Shown here piece after piece: positions 9,997 through 17,853 of a DNA stretch of 64,000 nucleotides. The stretch lies in contig JAFQDE010000019.1 of NCBI GenBank assembly GCA_017416155.1, positions 62,001 through 126,000 on the forward strand. Reading direction: 5' to 3'. Both the position numbers and the translations under genes were made by a program. The DNA comes from Tyzzerella sp. GTDB taxonomy: Bacteria; Bacillota; Clostridia; Lachnospirales; Lachnospiraceae. Below the pieces are notes generated by a model, which made no database searches, was not told where the DNA came from, and was given only the letters and a program-made list of their open reading frames with translations. Each line of letters begins with the position of its first letter. Position 1 is the first letter of the stretch.

Positions 9997-11019
9997 TTAT
10001 TTAATCTCATGAATCCATCCTTCCGGAGCTTCGATTCTTCCCATCTGAATTCCGGTTAATGTATCATATAATTTCTTTGTAATCGGTCCCATTTCTTCCA
10101 TCCCGCTTGGCAGACAGATTTCTGTTCCATGGTCAACAATCTTTCCAACAGGGGAAATAACTGCTGCCGTTCCGCAAAGACCGCACTCAGCAAAATCTTT
10201 CAATTCGCTTACGTATACTTCTCTCTCTTCCACTTCCATACCAAGATACTCTTTTGCAACGTAGCAAAGTGAACGTCTTGTGATAGATGGAAGAATTGTA
10301 TCTGATTTTGGAGTTACGAGTTTACCATCCTTTGTGATAAAGATAAAGTTCGCTCCACCCGTCTCTTCTACCTTCGTTCTTGTAGCAGAGTCAAGATACA
10401 TATTTTCATCATATCCTTGATGATGTGCATCTACGATTGCATGCAAGCTCATTGCGTAGTTAAGACCTGCCTTGATGTGTCCGGTTCCATGCGGAGCTGC
10501 ACGGTCAAAGTCACACACACGGATTGTAATCGGTTTTGCACCGCCCTTGAAGTATGGTCCTACCGGTGTTGCAAAGATACGGAACTGATATTCATCAGCC
10601 GGTTTCACACCGATAACCGGATTACTACCGAACATATATGGACGAAGATACAGTGTTGCACCTGAGCCGTATGGCGGAACAAAGTCTGCGTTTGCTGCTA
10701 CCACTTGTTCTACTGCCTCTACGAATCGGTCAACTGGAAATACCGGCATCTCTAATCTCTTCGCACTGTCGACCATTCTCTGTGCGTTGAGGTCAGGACG
10801 AAATGTTACGATGCGTCCATCTTCTGTTCTGTATGCCTTAAGTCCCTCAAAAATCGTCTGTGCATACTGAAGAACACCTGCGCATTCGCTGAGAACTACG
10901 GTTGCATCCTCTGTAAGCACGCCGTCATCCCATGCGCCATCTTTAAAATTCGATACATATCTTTTGTCTGTCTGGATATAGCCAAAGCCTAAGTTTGACC
11001 AATCAATCTGTTTACTCAT
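9997..11019 (-). CDS. ilvE: Branched-chain amino acid aminotransferase
   Basis: PLP enzyme that transfers the amino group from glutamate to the 2-oxo acids of leucine, isoleucine and valine. The 340 residues fit the class IV, longer BCAT type. The PLP lysine is in GTGHIKAGLNYAMS. VEETGGANFIFI and TKLYDTLTGIQMG are diagnostic of BCAT. Start ATG at 11019 has AAGGAG upstream. Last gene of ilvB-ilvN-ilvE, 16 bases after ilvN. Confidence 0.96.
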   Translation of the reverse strand: MSKQIDWSNLGFGYIQTDKRYVSNFKDGAWDDGVLTEDATVVLSECAGVLQYAQTIFEGLKAYRTEDGRIVTFRPDLNAQRMVDSAKRLEMPVFPVDRFVEAVEQVVAANADFVPPYGSGATLYLRPYMFGSNPVIGVKPADEYQFRIFATPVGPYFKGGAKPITIRVCDFDRAAPHGTGHIKAGLNYAMSLHAIVDAHHQGYDENMYLDSATRTKVEETGGANFIFITKDGKLVTPKSDTILPSITRRSLCYVAKEYLGMEVEEREVYVSELKDFAECGLCGTAAVISPVGKIVDHGTEICLPSGMEEMGPITKKLYDTLTGIQMGRIEAPEGWIHEIK

Positions 11020-11035
11020 GTCTATTTCTCCTTCA

Positions 11036-11545
11036 CTATCTCTGTGTCATATTAATGGCCTCAATGCCCACACTACCACCGCGTACAACTTCAATATTCT
11101 GGAATTCTTCTTTCATCAGTTTGATGATTGCATCATTCTTTGTTGCCGAATGAACGAATTCCAATAATAGGCTGTCTTTTCCGTAATCCACAATTCGTGC
11201 CTGGAAAGACTGGGCTATCTGGAACAACTCTTCTTTCTCATGTCTGCTAATCTTCTTCACTTTTACATAGAGAAGTTCTTTCATGCAGACAGAACAGTCG
11301 GTAAAGTCTACTACCTTGATAACTTCTACCATCTTGTTGAGTTGCTTTTTGATTTGTTCAAATGTCTCATCATCACTGGATGTCGCAATTGTCATTCTTG
11401 AAACCGTTGGGTCTTCTGTCGGACCTACGGTAAGGCTGTCAAGGTTATATAACTTTCCGGAAAAGAGCCCAGAAATCTTAGGAAGTACACCGACCTGATT
11501 CTCTACGAATAACGAAATCCATCTTTTTTTCATTGTCCCATTCAT
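11036..11545 (-). CDS. ilvN: Acetolactate synthase small (regulatory) subunit
   Basis: Regulatory partner of IlvB that confers valine feedback inhibition in the family. The 169 residues include an N-terminal ACT domain (WISLFVENQVGVLPKISG) and the C-terminal small-subunit domain (ELLYVKVKKISRHEKEEL, ending GIEAINMTQR). ATG at 11545 is preferred because AAGGAGG lies 9 bases ahead; a second in-frame ATG four codons later is possible. It begins 17 bases after ilvB, consistent with coupled expression of the complex. Confidence 0.95.
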   Translation of the reverse strand: MNGTMKKRWISLFVENQVGVLPKISGLFSGKLYNLDSLTVGPTEDPTVSRMTIATSSDDETFEQIKKQLNKMVEVIKVVDFTDCSVCMKELLYVKVKKISRHEKEELFQIAQSFQARIVDYGKDSLLLEFVHSATKNDAIIKLMKEEFQNIEVVRGGSVGIEAINMTQR

Positions 11546-11562
11546 CGCTCAAGTCCTCCTTC

Positions 11563-13290
11563 CTAACAATCCATAATGAGTTCTTCTAATGTTCCGCCCG
11601 GTTTTACCATCGGATAAACCAAGTCTTCCGGGTCGATGATGAACTCAATCAATGTTGGTGTCTTTGTATTCTGACGAGCTTCTTCAAAAGCTGCCTTTAC
11701 ATCTTCCGGATTGAATACGCGAATTCCCTTTGCCCCATAACTCTCTGCCAATTTCACAAAGTCAGGTGTATATGGCGGACATTCACAGCCTTCGGTTCCG
11801 CATTTGCCCTCGCAAGCCTTGCCTGAACGAAGACATGTCATAGAATAACGTTTGCCGTAGAACAGTTTCTGCCACTGGCGAACCATTCCTAGGTATGTGT
11901 TATTAAATACACATAAGATAACCGGCAGTTCCTGAAGCACCGCTGTTGCAAACTCCTGAATGTTCATCTGCATACCACCGTCTCCTGCTATCATAATAAC
12001 AGGTGTGTCCGGATTGCCGAGTTTCGCACCGATTGCTCCCGGGAAGCCGTAGCCCATGGTTCCGAGTCCTCCGGAAGTAAGAAGTTGTTTCTTCTCATTC
12101 AGTGCTAGGTATTGTGTCGTAAACATCTGATGCTGTCCGACGTCTGTCACGACAATTGCCTCATCAAATATTTCATTAATTGTCTCAATAATCTTCTGTG
12201 GTGTCAGTTTTACCTGATTCTTCATGGTAAGCGGATGTTCCTGCTTCCAACCTTCAATCTGAGCAAGCCATTCAGCCTGTTCATTCTCTTCCACATACTC
12301 TAATATCTTTTCGGTTGCTTCTTTTGCATCTGCAACAATCGGCACATCTACATGCACGTTTCTTGAAATAGATCCTGTGTCAATATCAATATGTACAATC
12401 TGTGCATTTGGGGCAAATTCATGAAGCTTACCTGTAATTCTATCATTAAATCTAGTTCCGATTGAGAACAGAAGGTCACATTCACCAACAGCCATATTAG
12501 CCGCATACATTCCATGCATACCAAGGTTACCGATATACATCGGATGGTCTGTTGGAATCGCACCTCTTCCCATAATCGTTGTGACAACCGGAATCTTTGT
12601 AATATCTACAATCTTTGTAAAGTTCTCATTCGCATCGGCGATATTCACACCGCCACCTGCGAGGAACAATGGTTTTTTCGCTTTCTTAAGCATCTTAATC
12701 GCACGCTTGAGTTGTCCGATATGTACGCCTGGATTTGGCTTGTAACCACGAATGTTCACTGTCTCAGGATACTCTGCATCCCCAAGTTCTGCCATCACAT
12801 CTTTTGGAAGGTCAACTACAACAGGTCCCGGTCTTCCGGTCCTCGCAATGTAGAATGCTTCTTTGATAATTCTTCCCAAATCTTCTCTGCGCTGTACAGT
12901 TACACCATATTTACAAATACTTCTAGTGATACCTACAATATCGACCTCTTGGAAAGCATCGTTTCCAATCAAATGTCTCGCCACCTGACCGGTGAAACAA
13001 ACAAGCGGTACACTGTCGTAGTTTGCCGTAGCGATACCTGTCACAAGGTTTGTTGCTCCGGGACCGCTGGTCACCAAGCACACTCCGACTTTACCTGTAG
13101 AACGCGCATAAGCGTCTGCCGCATGCACAAGTGCCTGCTCATGTCTTGGCAGCACAACCTTTGTATAATCCTGTTTGTATAATTCATCACTGATATCAAT
13201 TGTACAAGCTCCCGGATATCCGAAGAGAATATCAACTCCTTCTTCCTTCAGAGCCTTTACGAGTAATTTATTTCCGGTAATCTTCTTCAT
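11563..13290 (-). CDS. ilvB: Acetolactate synthase large (catalytic) subunit
   Basis: Thiamine diphosphate enzyme that condenses pyruvate with pyruvate or 2-oxobutyrate, the first common step of branched-chain amino acid synthesis. The 575 residues show the catalytic Glu in PRHEQALVHAADAYAR, the central FAD-type domain (AGGGVNIADAN) and the ThDP motif GDGGMQMN with FNN about 30 residues later. An unusual insertion sits just after GKRYSMT: five cysteines spaced C-x6-C-x3-C-x4-C-x-C, before PPYTPDFVKLAESYGAKG. First gene of the operon, from a consensus promoter at 13328-13356. Confidence 0.96.
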   Translation of the reverse strand: MKKITGNKLLVKALKEEGVDILFGYPGACTIDISDELYKQDYTKVVLPRHEQALVHAADAYARSTGKVGVCLVTSGPGATNLVTGIATANYDSVPLVCFTGQVARHLIGNDAFQEVDIVGITRSICKYGVTVQRREDLGRIIKEAFYIARTGRPGPVVVDLPKDVMAELGDAEYPETVNIRGYKPNPGVHIGQLKRAIKMLKKAKKPLFLAGGGVNIADANENFTKIVDITKIPVVTTIMGRGAIPTDHPMYIGNLGMHGMYAANMAVGECDLLFSIGTRFNDRITGKLHEFAPNAQIVHIDIDTGSISRNVHVDVPIVADAKEATEKILEYVEENEQAEWLAQIEGWKQEHPLTMKNQVKLTPQKIIETINEIFDEAIVVTDVGQHQMFTTQYLALNEKKQLLTSGGLGTMGYGFPGAIGAKLGNPDTPVIMIAGDGGMQMNIQEFATAVLQELPVILCVFNNTYLGMVRQWQKLFYGKRYSMTCLRSGKACEGKCGTEGCECPPYTPDFVKLAESYGAKGIRVFNPEDVKAAFEEARQNTKTPTLIEFIIDPEDLVYPMVKPGGTLEELIMDC

Positions 13291-13327
13291 AAGTCGCCTC
13301 TTTCCATAATCATAACGTATCTAAAAA

Positions 13328-13356
13328 ATTATAAGATTTTCTAGTATATTTGTCAA
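13328..13356 (-). promoter_or_regulatory. Consensus promoter of the ilvBNE operon
   Basis: Perfect sigma-A promoter on the minus strand: TTGACA (13356-13351), 17-base spacer, TATAAT (13333-13328). The -35 overlaps the stop codon of the upstream HTH gene. The predicted leader is only about 30 bases, too short for a T-box or peptide attenuator. Confidence 0.8.
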
Positions 13357-13994
13357 ACCTTTTCAATCAAACATTCTACATTGCACCCCAGTGCACCGGA
13401 TAATTTAAATAAATATTCTACCTGTGCTTTATTGATATTCTTTTGCCTCTGTTCATATTGTTGAATTGTCCGCACTGGAACTCCGGATAGTTCTGCAAGC
13501 TCACTTTGGCTAAGACCGACTTGTTTTCGTTTTCTTTGCAAATTTGTATCAGGTTTTGCCTCACGATATAACGCATTCATTTTTTCAATAAAATGTGTGA
13601 CATCCATCTCGTGATATGGGGAATACAGTGCTTTCACATAATGTATCGGGATAAATCTAACAATTTCTTCGAAACTCAATGCTGTTTTCCACTGATAGTG
13701 TGCCAGTGCCCATCCCGTCCAATACTCTTCACTTCGGTTCATGGTATACCTTGGTCTAAAAGAGTCCACACCTATCTGCAGCTTTTCTAAAACCTCATAA
13801 ACTACTTCCACACCTGATTTCCCTGCCAAGATTGTATAGTCACCTTTCTCAAAACGCTCTGCTACACCTGATTTGATAAATAAGGAGAAAAAATCATCCA
13901 GGCTATATTGCAAATCATATACAGCAAAATCAAGCATTCTTCCAAGCACTCTTTTGGCACTCTCAAGATAAACTTTGTCGTAAGCGCAAATCAT
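13353..13994 (-). CDS. Antitoxin-like protein with C-terminal XRE helix-turn-helix (module 1)
   Basis: The 213 residues have two parts. Residues 1-150 form an uncharacterised domain (AYDKVYLES near the start; EEYWTGWALAHYQW and LYSPYHEMDV near its end) also found, without HTH, in the protein at 61888-62310. Residues about 155-213 are a clear XRE/Cro HTH (VGLSQSELAELSGVPVRTIQ). The gene overlaps the upstream DUF3990-like gene by 32 bases, the usual coupling of a toxin-antitoxin pair. I infer that it is the antitoxin and autorepressor, acting on the palindrome at 14680-14699. Start ATG at 13994 has GAGGAG 10 bases ahead. Its stop lies inside the ilvB promoter. Confidence 0.75.
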   Translation of the reverse strand: MICAYDKVYLESAKRVLGRMLDFAVYDLQYSLDDFFSLFIKSGVAERFEKGDYTILAGKSGVEVVYEVLEKLQIGVDSFRPRYTMNRSEEYWTGWALAHYQWKTALSFEEIVRFIPIHYVKALYSPYHEMDVTHFIEKMNALYREAKPDTNLQRKRKQVGLSQSELAELSGVPVRTIQQYEQRQKNINKAQVEYLFKLSGALGCNVECLIEKV

Positions 13995-14652
13995 CTTTCT
14001 TCATCTCCTCATCTATAATCTGTATAATGTAAATATCACCGCGTTGGTATCTGTTTCGCTCAATATCAAAATATTCTCTTCTTGCAGTCTTATCACGAAC
14101 CATTTTCTTTGCATACCATGCTTCACTTTCTGCAACTTCATAGCCAAGAAACTCCATCCGTTCAAAGGCTTTTTGACTTTTAAGAACAATCTGTTGCCCT
14201 AAATTTCGCAAATGCATTGCGTAGTTTAACTGTCTGTAGGAAATGGTGCCATTGATAAAATCCTGTGCAAATGAAAAATAACTGTCATCTGCCCGATACC
14301 CTATAATGACATCATAACTCTCATAATCCACCAAAAAATGTTTTAATAAATATTCTTTAGCCTCCAATGCCAGTCCACTTAGAATATCAAATTCTCTATT
14401 CTGCAAAAGAATTGCAAGCCAATGAAGGATACCGTACTCTTCGCTATTCAAGTCCAGTATCTTAAGTCCATCAAATTCCAGTTCATAGCAATTGGCATAT
14501 CCATCTTTATTTTCAAAAACACCCCATTCTTTCGCCATATCAAGATTTTCGGTACAATAAAATCCCAGACCATAGTCATTATATTTCTTTCCAAAAGCGA
14601 AAATCGGCTTTTCGATAATGTTTTGCGAACCGTGATACAACTTTCTTGTCAT
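13963..14652 (-). CDS. DUF3990-like protein, probable ADP-ribosyltransferase-type toxin (module 1)
   Basis: The 229 residues begin with KLYHGSQNII and contain NDYGLGFYCTE, GYRADDSYFSFAQDF and GQQIVLKSQKAFE. These match the gene at 62294-62998 and the DUF3990 family, which I recall as ART-like. The His of YHGS and the Tyr of GFY would be the first two triad residues, and the Gln of GQQI a candidate third; that is inference. I chose ATG at 14652 (MTRKLYHG), with GGAG 9 bases upstream, over in-frame ATGs up to 14673. It is expressed from the palindrome-bearing promoter ahead of its HTH partner. The target is unknown. Confidence 0.72.
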   Translation of the reverse strand: MTRKLYHGSQNIIEKPIFAFGKKYNDYGLGFYCTENLDMAKEWGVFENKDGYANCYELEFDGLKILDLNSEEYGILHWLAILLQNREFDILSGLALEAKEYLLKHFLVDYESYDVIIGYRADDSYFSFAQDFINGTISYRQLNYAMHLRNLGQQIVLKSQKAFERMEFLGYEVAESEAWYAKKMVRDKTARREYFDIERNRYQRGDIYIIQIIDEEMKKDDLRLRQSLS

Positions 14653-14677
14653 ACATATCATCTCCATTCTCAATCAA

Positions 14678-14706
14678 ACTATACTCCCAAAGGAGTATAA
14701 TGTCAA
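14678..14706 (-). promoter_or_regulatory. Promoter of DUF3990/HTH module 1
   Basis: TTGACA (14706-14701), 17-base spacer, TATAGT (14683-14678) on the minus strand. The spacer and -10 are almost filled by the palindrome at 14680-14699. Confidence 0.8.
14680..14699. promoter_or_regulatory. Palindromic operator in module 1 promoter
   Basis: TATACTCC-CAAA-GGAGTATA is a perfect 8-bp inverted repeat with a 4-base centre, lying between the -35 and -10. Its position and size fit an XRE repressor site, so autoregulation by the downstream HTH protein is likely. Confidence 0.75.
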
Positions 14707-14760
14707 CTTTCATTTGACGCAATAAGACTTTCTTATCCTATAAAACAACAAAAGAATGCA

Positions 14761-15252
14761 TTACTGCACTCTTTCGTATCTCACAAATTCGTATTCTAAA
14801 TTAAAATAAGTCTGCTCATCGCTCACACCTGTCACTAACCATTCCTCATTCTCATCAAGGTTTGGAAAATAGGTGTCTGCCTCATAAGCATGGTCAATCT
14901 TTGTCACATGCGCAATATCGCAATATGGAAGCATCTGTCTGTAAATGCTGTCTCCACCGATGACATAAACATCTTCGCTATTATAGTTCTTAAGTTCCTC
15001 CAATGCCTCCTCGACACTGTGAACAACAATCGCATCTTTTACGCTATAGTTCTTATCTCGTGTAATAACGATATTCGTTCTCTTCTTAAGCGGTTGTCCA
15101 CCCGGAAAGCTCTCCAATGTTTTTCTTCCCATAACAACAACCTTACCCATCGTTGTCTCGCGGAAAAACTTCATATCCTGCGGAATACTGACAAGTAATT
15201 TATTCTCTTTTCCGATTGCCCAGTTCTTGTCTACGGCAACAATTAAATTCAT
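14761..15252 (-). CDS. folA: Dihydrofolate reductase
   Basis: Reduces dihydrofolate to tetrahydrofolate with NADPH, regenerating the cofactor that ThyA oxidises. The 163 residues are full length: MNLIVAVDKNWAIGKENKLL at the N-terminus, the NADPH-site VVMGRKTLESFPGG, and VYVIGGDSIYRQML. It starts 11 bases after thyA, so it belongs to the riboswitch-controlled folT-thyA-folA transcript. Confidence 0.97.
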   Translation of the reverse strand: MNLIVAVDKNWAIGKENKLLVSIPQDMKFFRETTMGKVVVMGRKTLESFPGGQPLKKRTNIVITRDKNYSVKDAIVVHSVEEALEELKNYNSEDVYVIGGDSIYRQMLPYCDIAHVTKIDHAYEADTYFPNLDENEEWLVTGVSDEQTYFNLEYEFVRYERVQ

Positions 15253-15263
15253 ATTGTATCCTC

Positions 15264-16112
15264 CTAAACAGCGATTGGAATATTCTTAATCTGTGGTCCT
15301 GTCTCATAATCGTCAAGACGTACATCATCCGGTGTGAAATCATAGAAGTTTTTAATCTCCGGATTCAACCAGAATTTCGGTGCTGAATACGCTTCTCTGG
15401 AAATAAGTTCTTCCACAAGTGGAATGTGCTTATCGTAAATATGAGCATCTGCGATTACATGCACAAACTCTCCCACTTCCATATCGGAAACCTGTGCAAA
15501 CATATGCACAAGCACTGCGTACTGACAAACATTCCAGTTGTTTGCCGCAAGGACATCCTGTGAACGCTGATTCAAGATAGCGTTTAACACTAACTTATCT
15601 GAACCTTCTTTTTTGGTAACATTGAAGGTCATGCTATATGCACATGGATAGAGATTCATCTCGTGCAAATCTTGATGTACATAGATATTCGTCATAATAC
15701 GGCGACTATACGGATTATGTTTTAAATCATAAAGCACGCGATCCACCTGGTCCATCATGCCTTCCTTGTACTGATGTTTTACACCCATCTGGTAACCGTA
15801 AGCCTTACCGATAGAACCGTCTTCATCTGCCCAACTGTCCCAAATGTGTGGCTTTAAATCGTGAATGTTATTTGACTTTCTCTGCCAAATCCAGAGAAGC
15901 TCGTCCACACAGCTCTTAATTCCTGTGCGGCGGAGTGTCAGCGCCGGAAATTCCTTTGACAAATCATAACGATTGACCACGCAGAATTTCTTCATGGTGT
16001 AGGCATATGTACCATCCTCCCATTTCGGGCGAACCTTTTCTCCCTCTGTACTGACACCGTTATCTATGATATCGCGACACATATCAATAAAAACTTTATC
16101 TGCGTAACTCAT
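15264..16112 (-). CDS. thyA: Thymidylate synthase
   Basis: Methylates dUMP to dTMP using methylenetetrahydrofolate, giving dihydrofolate. The 282 residues show the active-site cysteine in MNLYPCAYSMTFNV, the folate/dUMP residues QRSQDVLAANNWNV, and HVIADAHIYDKHI. The NPYSRRIMTN loop carries the phosphate-binding arginines. It lies 29 bases after folT and 11 before folA. Confidence 0.97.
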   Translation of the reverse strand: MSYADKVFIDMCRDIIDNGVSTEGEKVRPKWEDGTYAYTMKKFCVVNRYDLSKEFPALTLRRTGIKSCVDELLWIWQRKSNNIHDLKPHIWDSWADEDGSIGKAYGYQMGVKHQYKEGMMDQVDRVLYDLKHNPYSRRIMTNIYVHQDLHEMNLYPCAYSMTFNVTKKEGSDKLVLNAILNQRSQDVLAANNWNVCQYAVLVHMFAQVSDMEVGEFVHVIADAHIYDKHIPLVEELISREAYSAPKFWLNPEIKNFYDFTPDDVRLDDYETGPQIKNIPIAV

Positions 16113-16141
16113 AGCGCAAACCTCCTAACTATAATAAAAAC

Positions 16142-16753
16142 TTATTTATTAAGCATTTTTTCAAATACTTTTGCATTTTTCAATGCAGAAACAAACATAT
16201 AGAATAAAATACCCAAAACAACAATTTGAACTGGTTGTTTTATGAGGCTTGTTATAAAAATTGGCCAAAAACCTTTTTTATACAAAACAGACTGCCATAA
16301 TGTTCCCAATGGCAAATTTATCAGAACTGCAACTAATATTTTTGAAACAATAATACGCAGTAACGTTAATTTCTTTTTATATAATACAATTCCGTATATC
16401 ATCTGTCCAAGTATAGCATTTAAAAAGAATCCTGGGAAAAAGGCATATCCATTCAACAAACAATCAATAAGGTCTCCCAATCCTCCTATAATTCCACCAA
16501 CAATAGGACCATATAAAGCAGAAACTAACTGTGGTGCAATAACAGAAATCCCAAAATTTCCAGCACCCGGTATTCCTGTTTCAACAGTAAAAACAAAGCC
16601 CAAAATCGTTCCTAACGCTAGCATTAATGCCGATACCATTAGTGTATTTATCTTCATTAATTCTTTTGCTGAATTTGAAAATTGTGATGGAATCTGCTTT
16701 ACTTCTTGGAATAGATGTTGTAACACATTATTTTCTCTCTTTTGCTCTTTCAT
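16142..16753 (-). CDS. folT: Folate-specific ECF transporter S component
   Basis: Membrane substrate-capture protein for folates; it needs the shared EcfA/EcfA'/EcfT energising module, not encoded here. The 203 residues have a charged N-terminal segment, then about six hydrophobic helices (INTLMVSALMLALGTILGF, the glycine-rich PIVGGIIGGLGDLI, and NLPLGTLWQ). Recognition as the folate type rests on these helices and on the THF riboswitch upstream. First gene of folT-thyA-folA. ATG at 16753 has AAAGGAGG upstream. Confidence 0.9.
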   Translation of the reverse strand: MKEQKRENNVLQHLFQEVKQIPSQFSNSAKELMKINTLMVSALMLALGTILGFVFTVETGIPGAGNFGISVIAPQLVSALYGPIVGGIIGGLGDLIDCLLNGYAFFPGFFLNAILGQMIYGIVLYKKKLTLLRIIVSKILVAVLINLPLGTLWQSVLYKKGFWPIFITSLIKQPVQIVVLGILFYMFVSALKNAKVFEKMLNK

Positions 16754-16830
16754 AAAAAAACCTCCTTTGCAGTAGTCCTGAAGCTACGCATAGCAGGTAT
16801 TTGAAAATCATACAATTATCTGTCATGTGC

Positions 16831-16928
16831 AGCAGCGGGATGCAGAACATATACCGCGAGTGTTACTCTTCGTCTCACCGACAACTCCCCGTTCGGCAAG
16901 CACTTAACGCATACATTCTTACTCTGCG
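16831..16928 (-). promoter_or_regulatory. Tetrahydrofolate (THF) riboswitch
   Basis: The minus-strand leader matches the THF riboswitch consensus in order: GAGTA near the 5' end, GCGTTAAGTGC, GAACGGGG, GACGAAGAG, CGCGGTATA and GCATCCCGCTGC, with flanks that pair to close the aptamer. It lies between the promoter at 16951-16979 and folT. The segment after the aptamer ends in the folT ribosome site without a clear terminator, which suggests control of translation rather than attenuation. Confidence 0.93.
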
Positions 16929-16950
16929 CTTCTTAAATTTTCTTCTTTGA

Positions 16951-16979
16951 ATTGTATCACACTACCTGGCATCGGTCAA
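16951..16979 (-). promoter_or_regulatory. Promoter of folT-thyA-folA
   Basis: TTGACC (16979-16974) and TACAAT (16956-16951) on the minus strand, spacer 17, directly ahead of the THF aptamer. Confidence 0.75.
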
Positions 16980-16985
16980 TTCATT

Positions 16986-17303
16986 TTACATTTGTTCCAT
17001 AACATTTTGCCAGTACATTCTATCTTTTAAAATTCGAATAACAGTAATTACTTTATCATGCACAACATAAAAAATCAAATATGTATTACATGGTTTATAA
17101 TAAATATCTAATCCTTCTATTGAGTATTCAGTTTTCTTATTTGCTTTAGGGAATAATTTTAGTTTTTGAATTGATTTCTTGATTTTGATTGAAAAATTTT
17201 CCGCATATTCGCGGTATTTAAATGTGCTAAGAATATATCTCTTGATAGACGTTATATCATCAAGAGCATCCTTAGAAATATTTATTGTATACTCCATATC
17301 CAT
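16986..17303 (-). CDS. RelE/ParE-family toxin
   Basis: Predicted small toxin of 105 residues. The ParE-like fold is indicated by MEYTINISKDALDDITSIKR at the start, helical KKSIQKLKLFPKANKK, and the C-terminal strands YKPCNTYLIFYVVHDKVITVIRIL. ParE members poison gyrase and RelE members cut ribosome-bound mRNA; this sequence looks closer to ParE, but the target is not proven. ATG at 17303 begins 2 bases after the antitoxin stop. A GTG at 17330 would overlap the antitoxin and is less likely. Confidence 0.82.
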   Translation of the reverse strand: MDMEYTINISKDALDDITSIKRYILSTFKYREYAENFSIKIKKSIQKLKLFPKANKKTEYSIEGLDIYYKPCNTYLIFYVVHDKVITVIRILKDRMYWQNVMEQM

Positions 17304-17305
17304 GA

Positions 17306-17476
17306 TTATATAAGATCTATCTCCTTCCACGCCTCGTCAAGTGTATAAACATCACCTCGTTTCATGCTTCGTATACCTTTTTCTAATTCATTGTGTAATC
17401 TTTGTGTTGCATTTGCATCACAATGTTGCTTTTTACCCAAACGAATACTTCCCGAAAAACATTTTGGTAATTTCAT
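17306..17476 (-). CDS. Small antitoxin of the ParE module (56 residues)
   Basis: Short reading frame, MKLPKCFSGSIRLG through to AWKEIDLI. It has ATG at 17476, AAAGGA 9 bases upstream, and a stop 2 bases before the toxin ATG. Size, order and spacing fit a type II antitoxin. The C-terminal half is charged and helical (LHNELEKGIRSMKRGDVYT, then DEAWKEID), like the toxin-binding tail of ParD/RelB proteins. The N-terminus shows no clear ribbon-helix-helix, so its DNA-binding mode is unknown. Easily missed because of its size. Confidence 0.75.
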   Translation of the reverse strand: MKLPKCFSGSIRLGKKQHCDANATQRLHNELEKGIRSMKRGDVYTLDEAWKEIDLI

Positions 17477-17508
17477 AGATTCACGTCCTTTCCAATATTC
17501 TTAATACA

Positions 17509-17537
17509 ACTATATCTTATTTGAATCATTTTGTAAA
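17509..17537 (-). promoter_or_regulatory. Promoter of the ParE module
   Basis: TTTACA (17537-17532) and TATAGT (17514-17509) on the minus strand with a 17-base spacer. Confidence 0.65.
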
Positions 17538-17795
17538 CATTAAAAAACTATTTTTAGCATAAAGTCATCACTAAAATCTTCTAGTGGGTATATGCATAAT
17601 TATTATTACATTTATACCCATAATCTTGATGGAAATGCCGGAAGTTACTCAACTTTTGACATGAGTTTCTATAGAATGCGTTATAGGTTCCTCCAACACC
17701 CACTCTTTTGCCAAATCGTGGGTATAGACTGTATGAATCATGTAACGTATAGATATTCGAGTTGATTTCCCAAACTTTTAATAAGTTGAAATACA
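17538..17795. other. Intergenic stretch with no convincing gene
   Basis: About 260 bases between the ParE promoter and the pyk terminator. On the minus strand a 30-codon frame at 17649-17741 (MIHTVYTHDLAKEW... to a stop after THVKS) reads like a protein tail but has no ribosome site. An overlapping 83-codon frame runs into the pyk terminator. It may be gene debris. Confidence 0.35.
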
Positions 17796-17842
17796 AAAAC
17801 TGGGTGTGAGATGATGGATTTGCATCTCTCATACCCAGTTTT
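17796..17842. terminator. Terminator after pyk
   Basis: Long hairpin: AAAACTGGGT plus TGAGATG pairs with CATCTCTCA plus ACCCAGTTTT with small bulges. On the minus strand it is followed by a T-rich run, 11 bases past the pyk stop. Confidence 0.85.
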
Positions 17843-17853
17843 GCTTTGCTAAT

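Noticed and set aside
12514-13182. Long plus-strand frame of 222 codons
   Set aside because: Fully antisense to ilvB, with cysteine-, histidine- and serine-rich composition typical of a shadow frame.
13291-13327. Leader attenuator or T-box for ilvBNE
   Set aside because: The promoter leaves only about 30 bases of leader, too short for either.
17581-17832. 83-codon minus-strand frame beside pyk
   Set aside because: Its first codons lie inside the pyk terminator stem, it has no ribosome site, and another frame in the same stretch looks equally protein-like.
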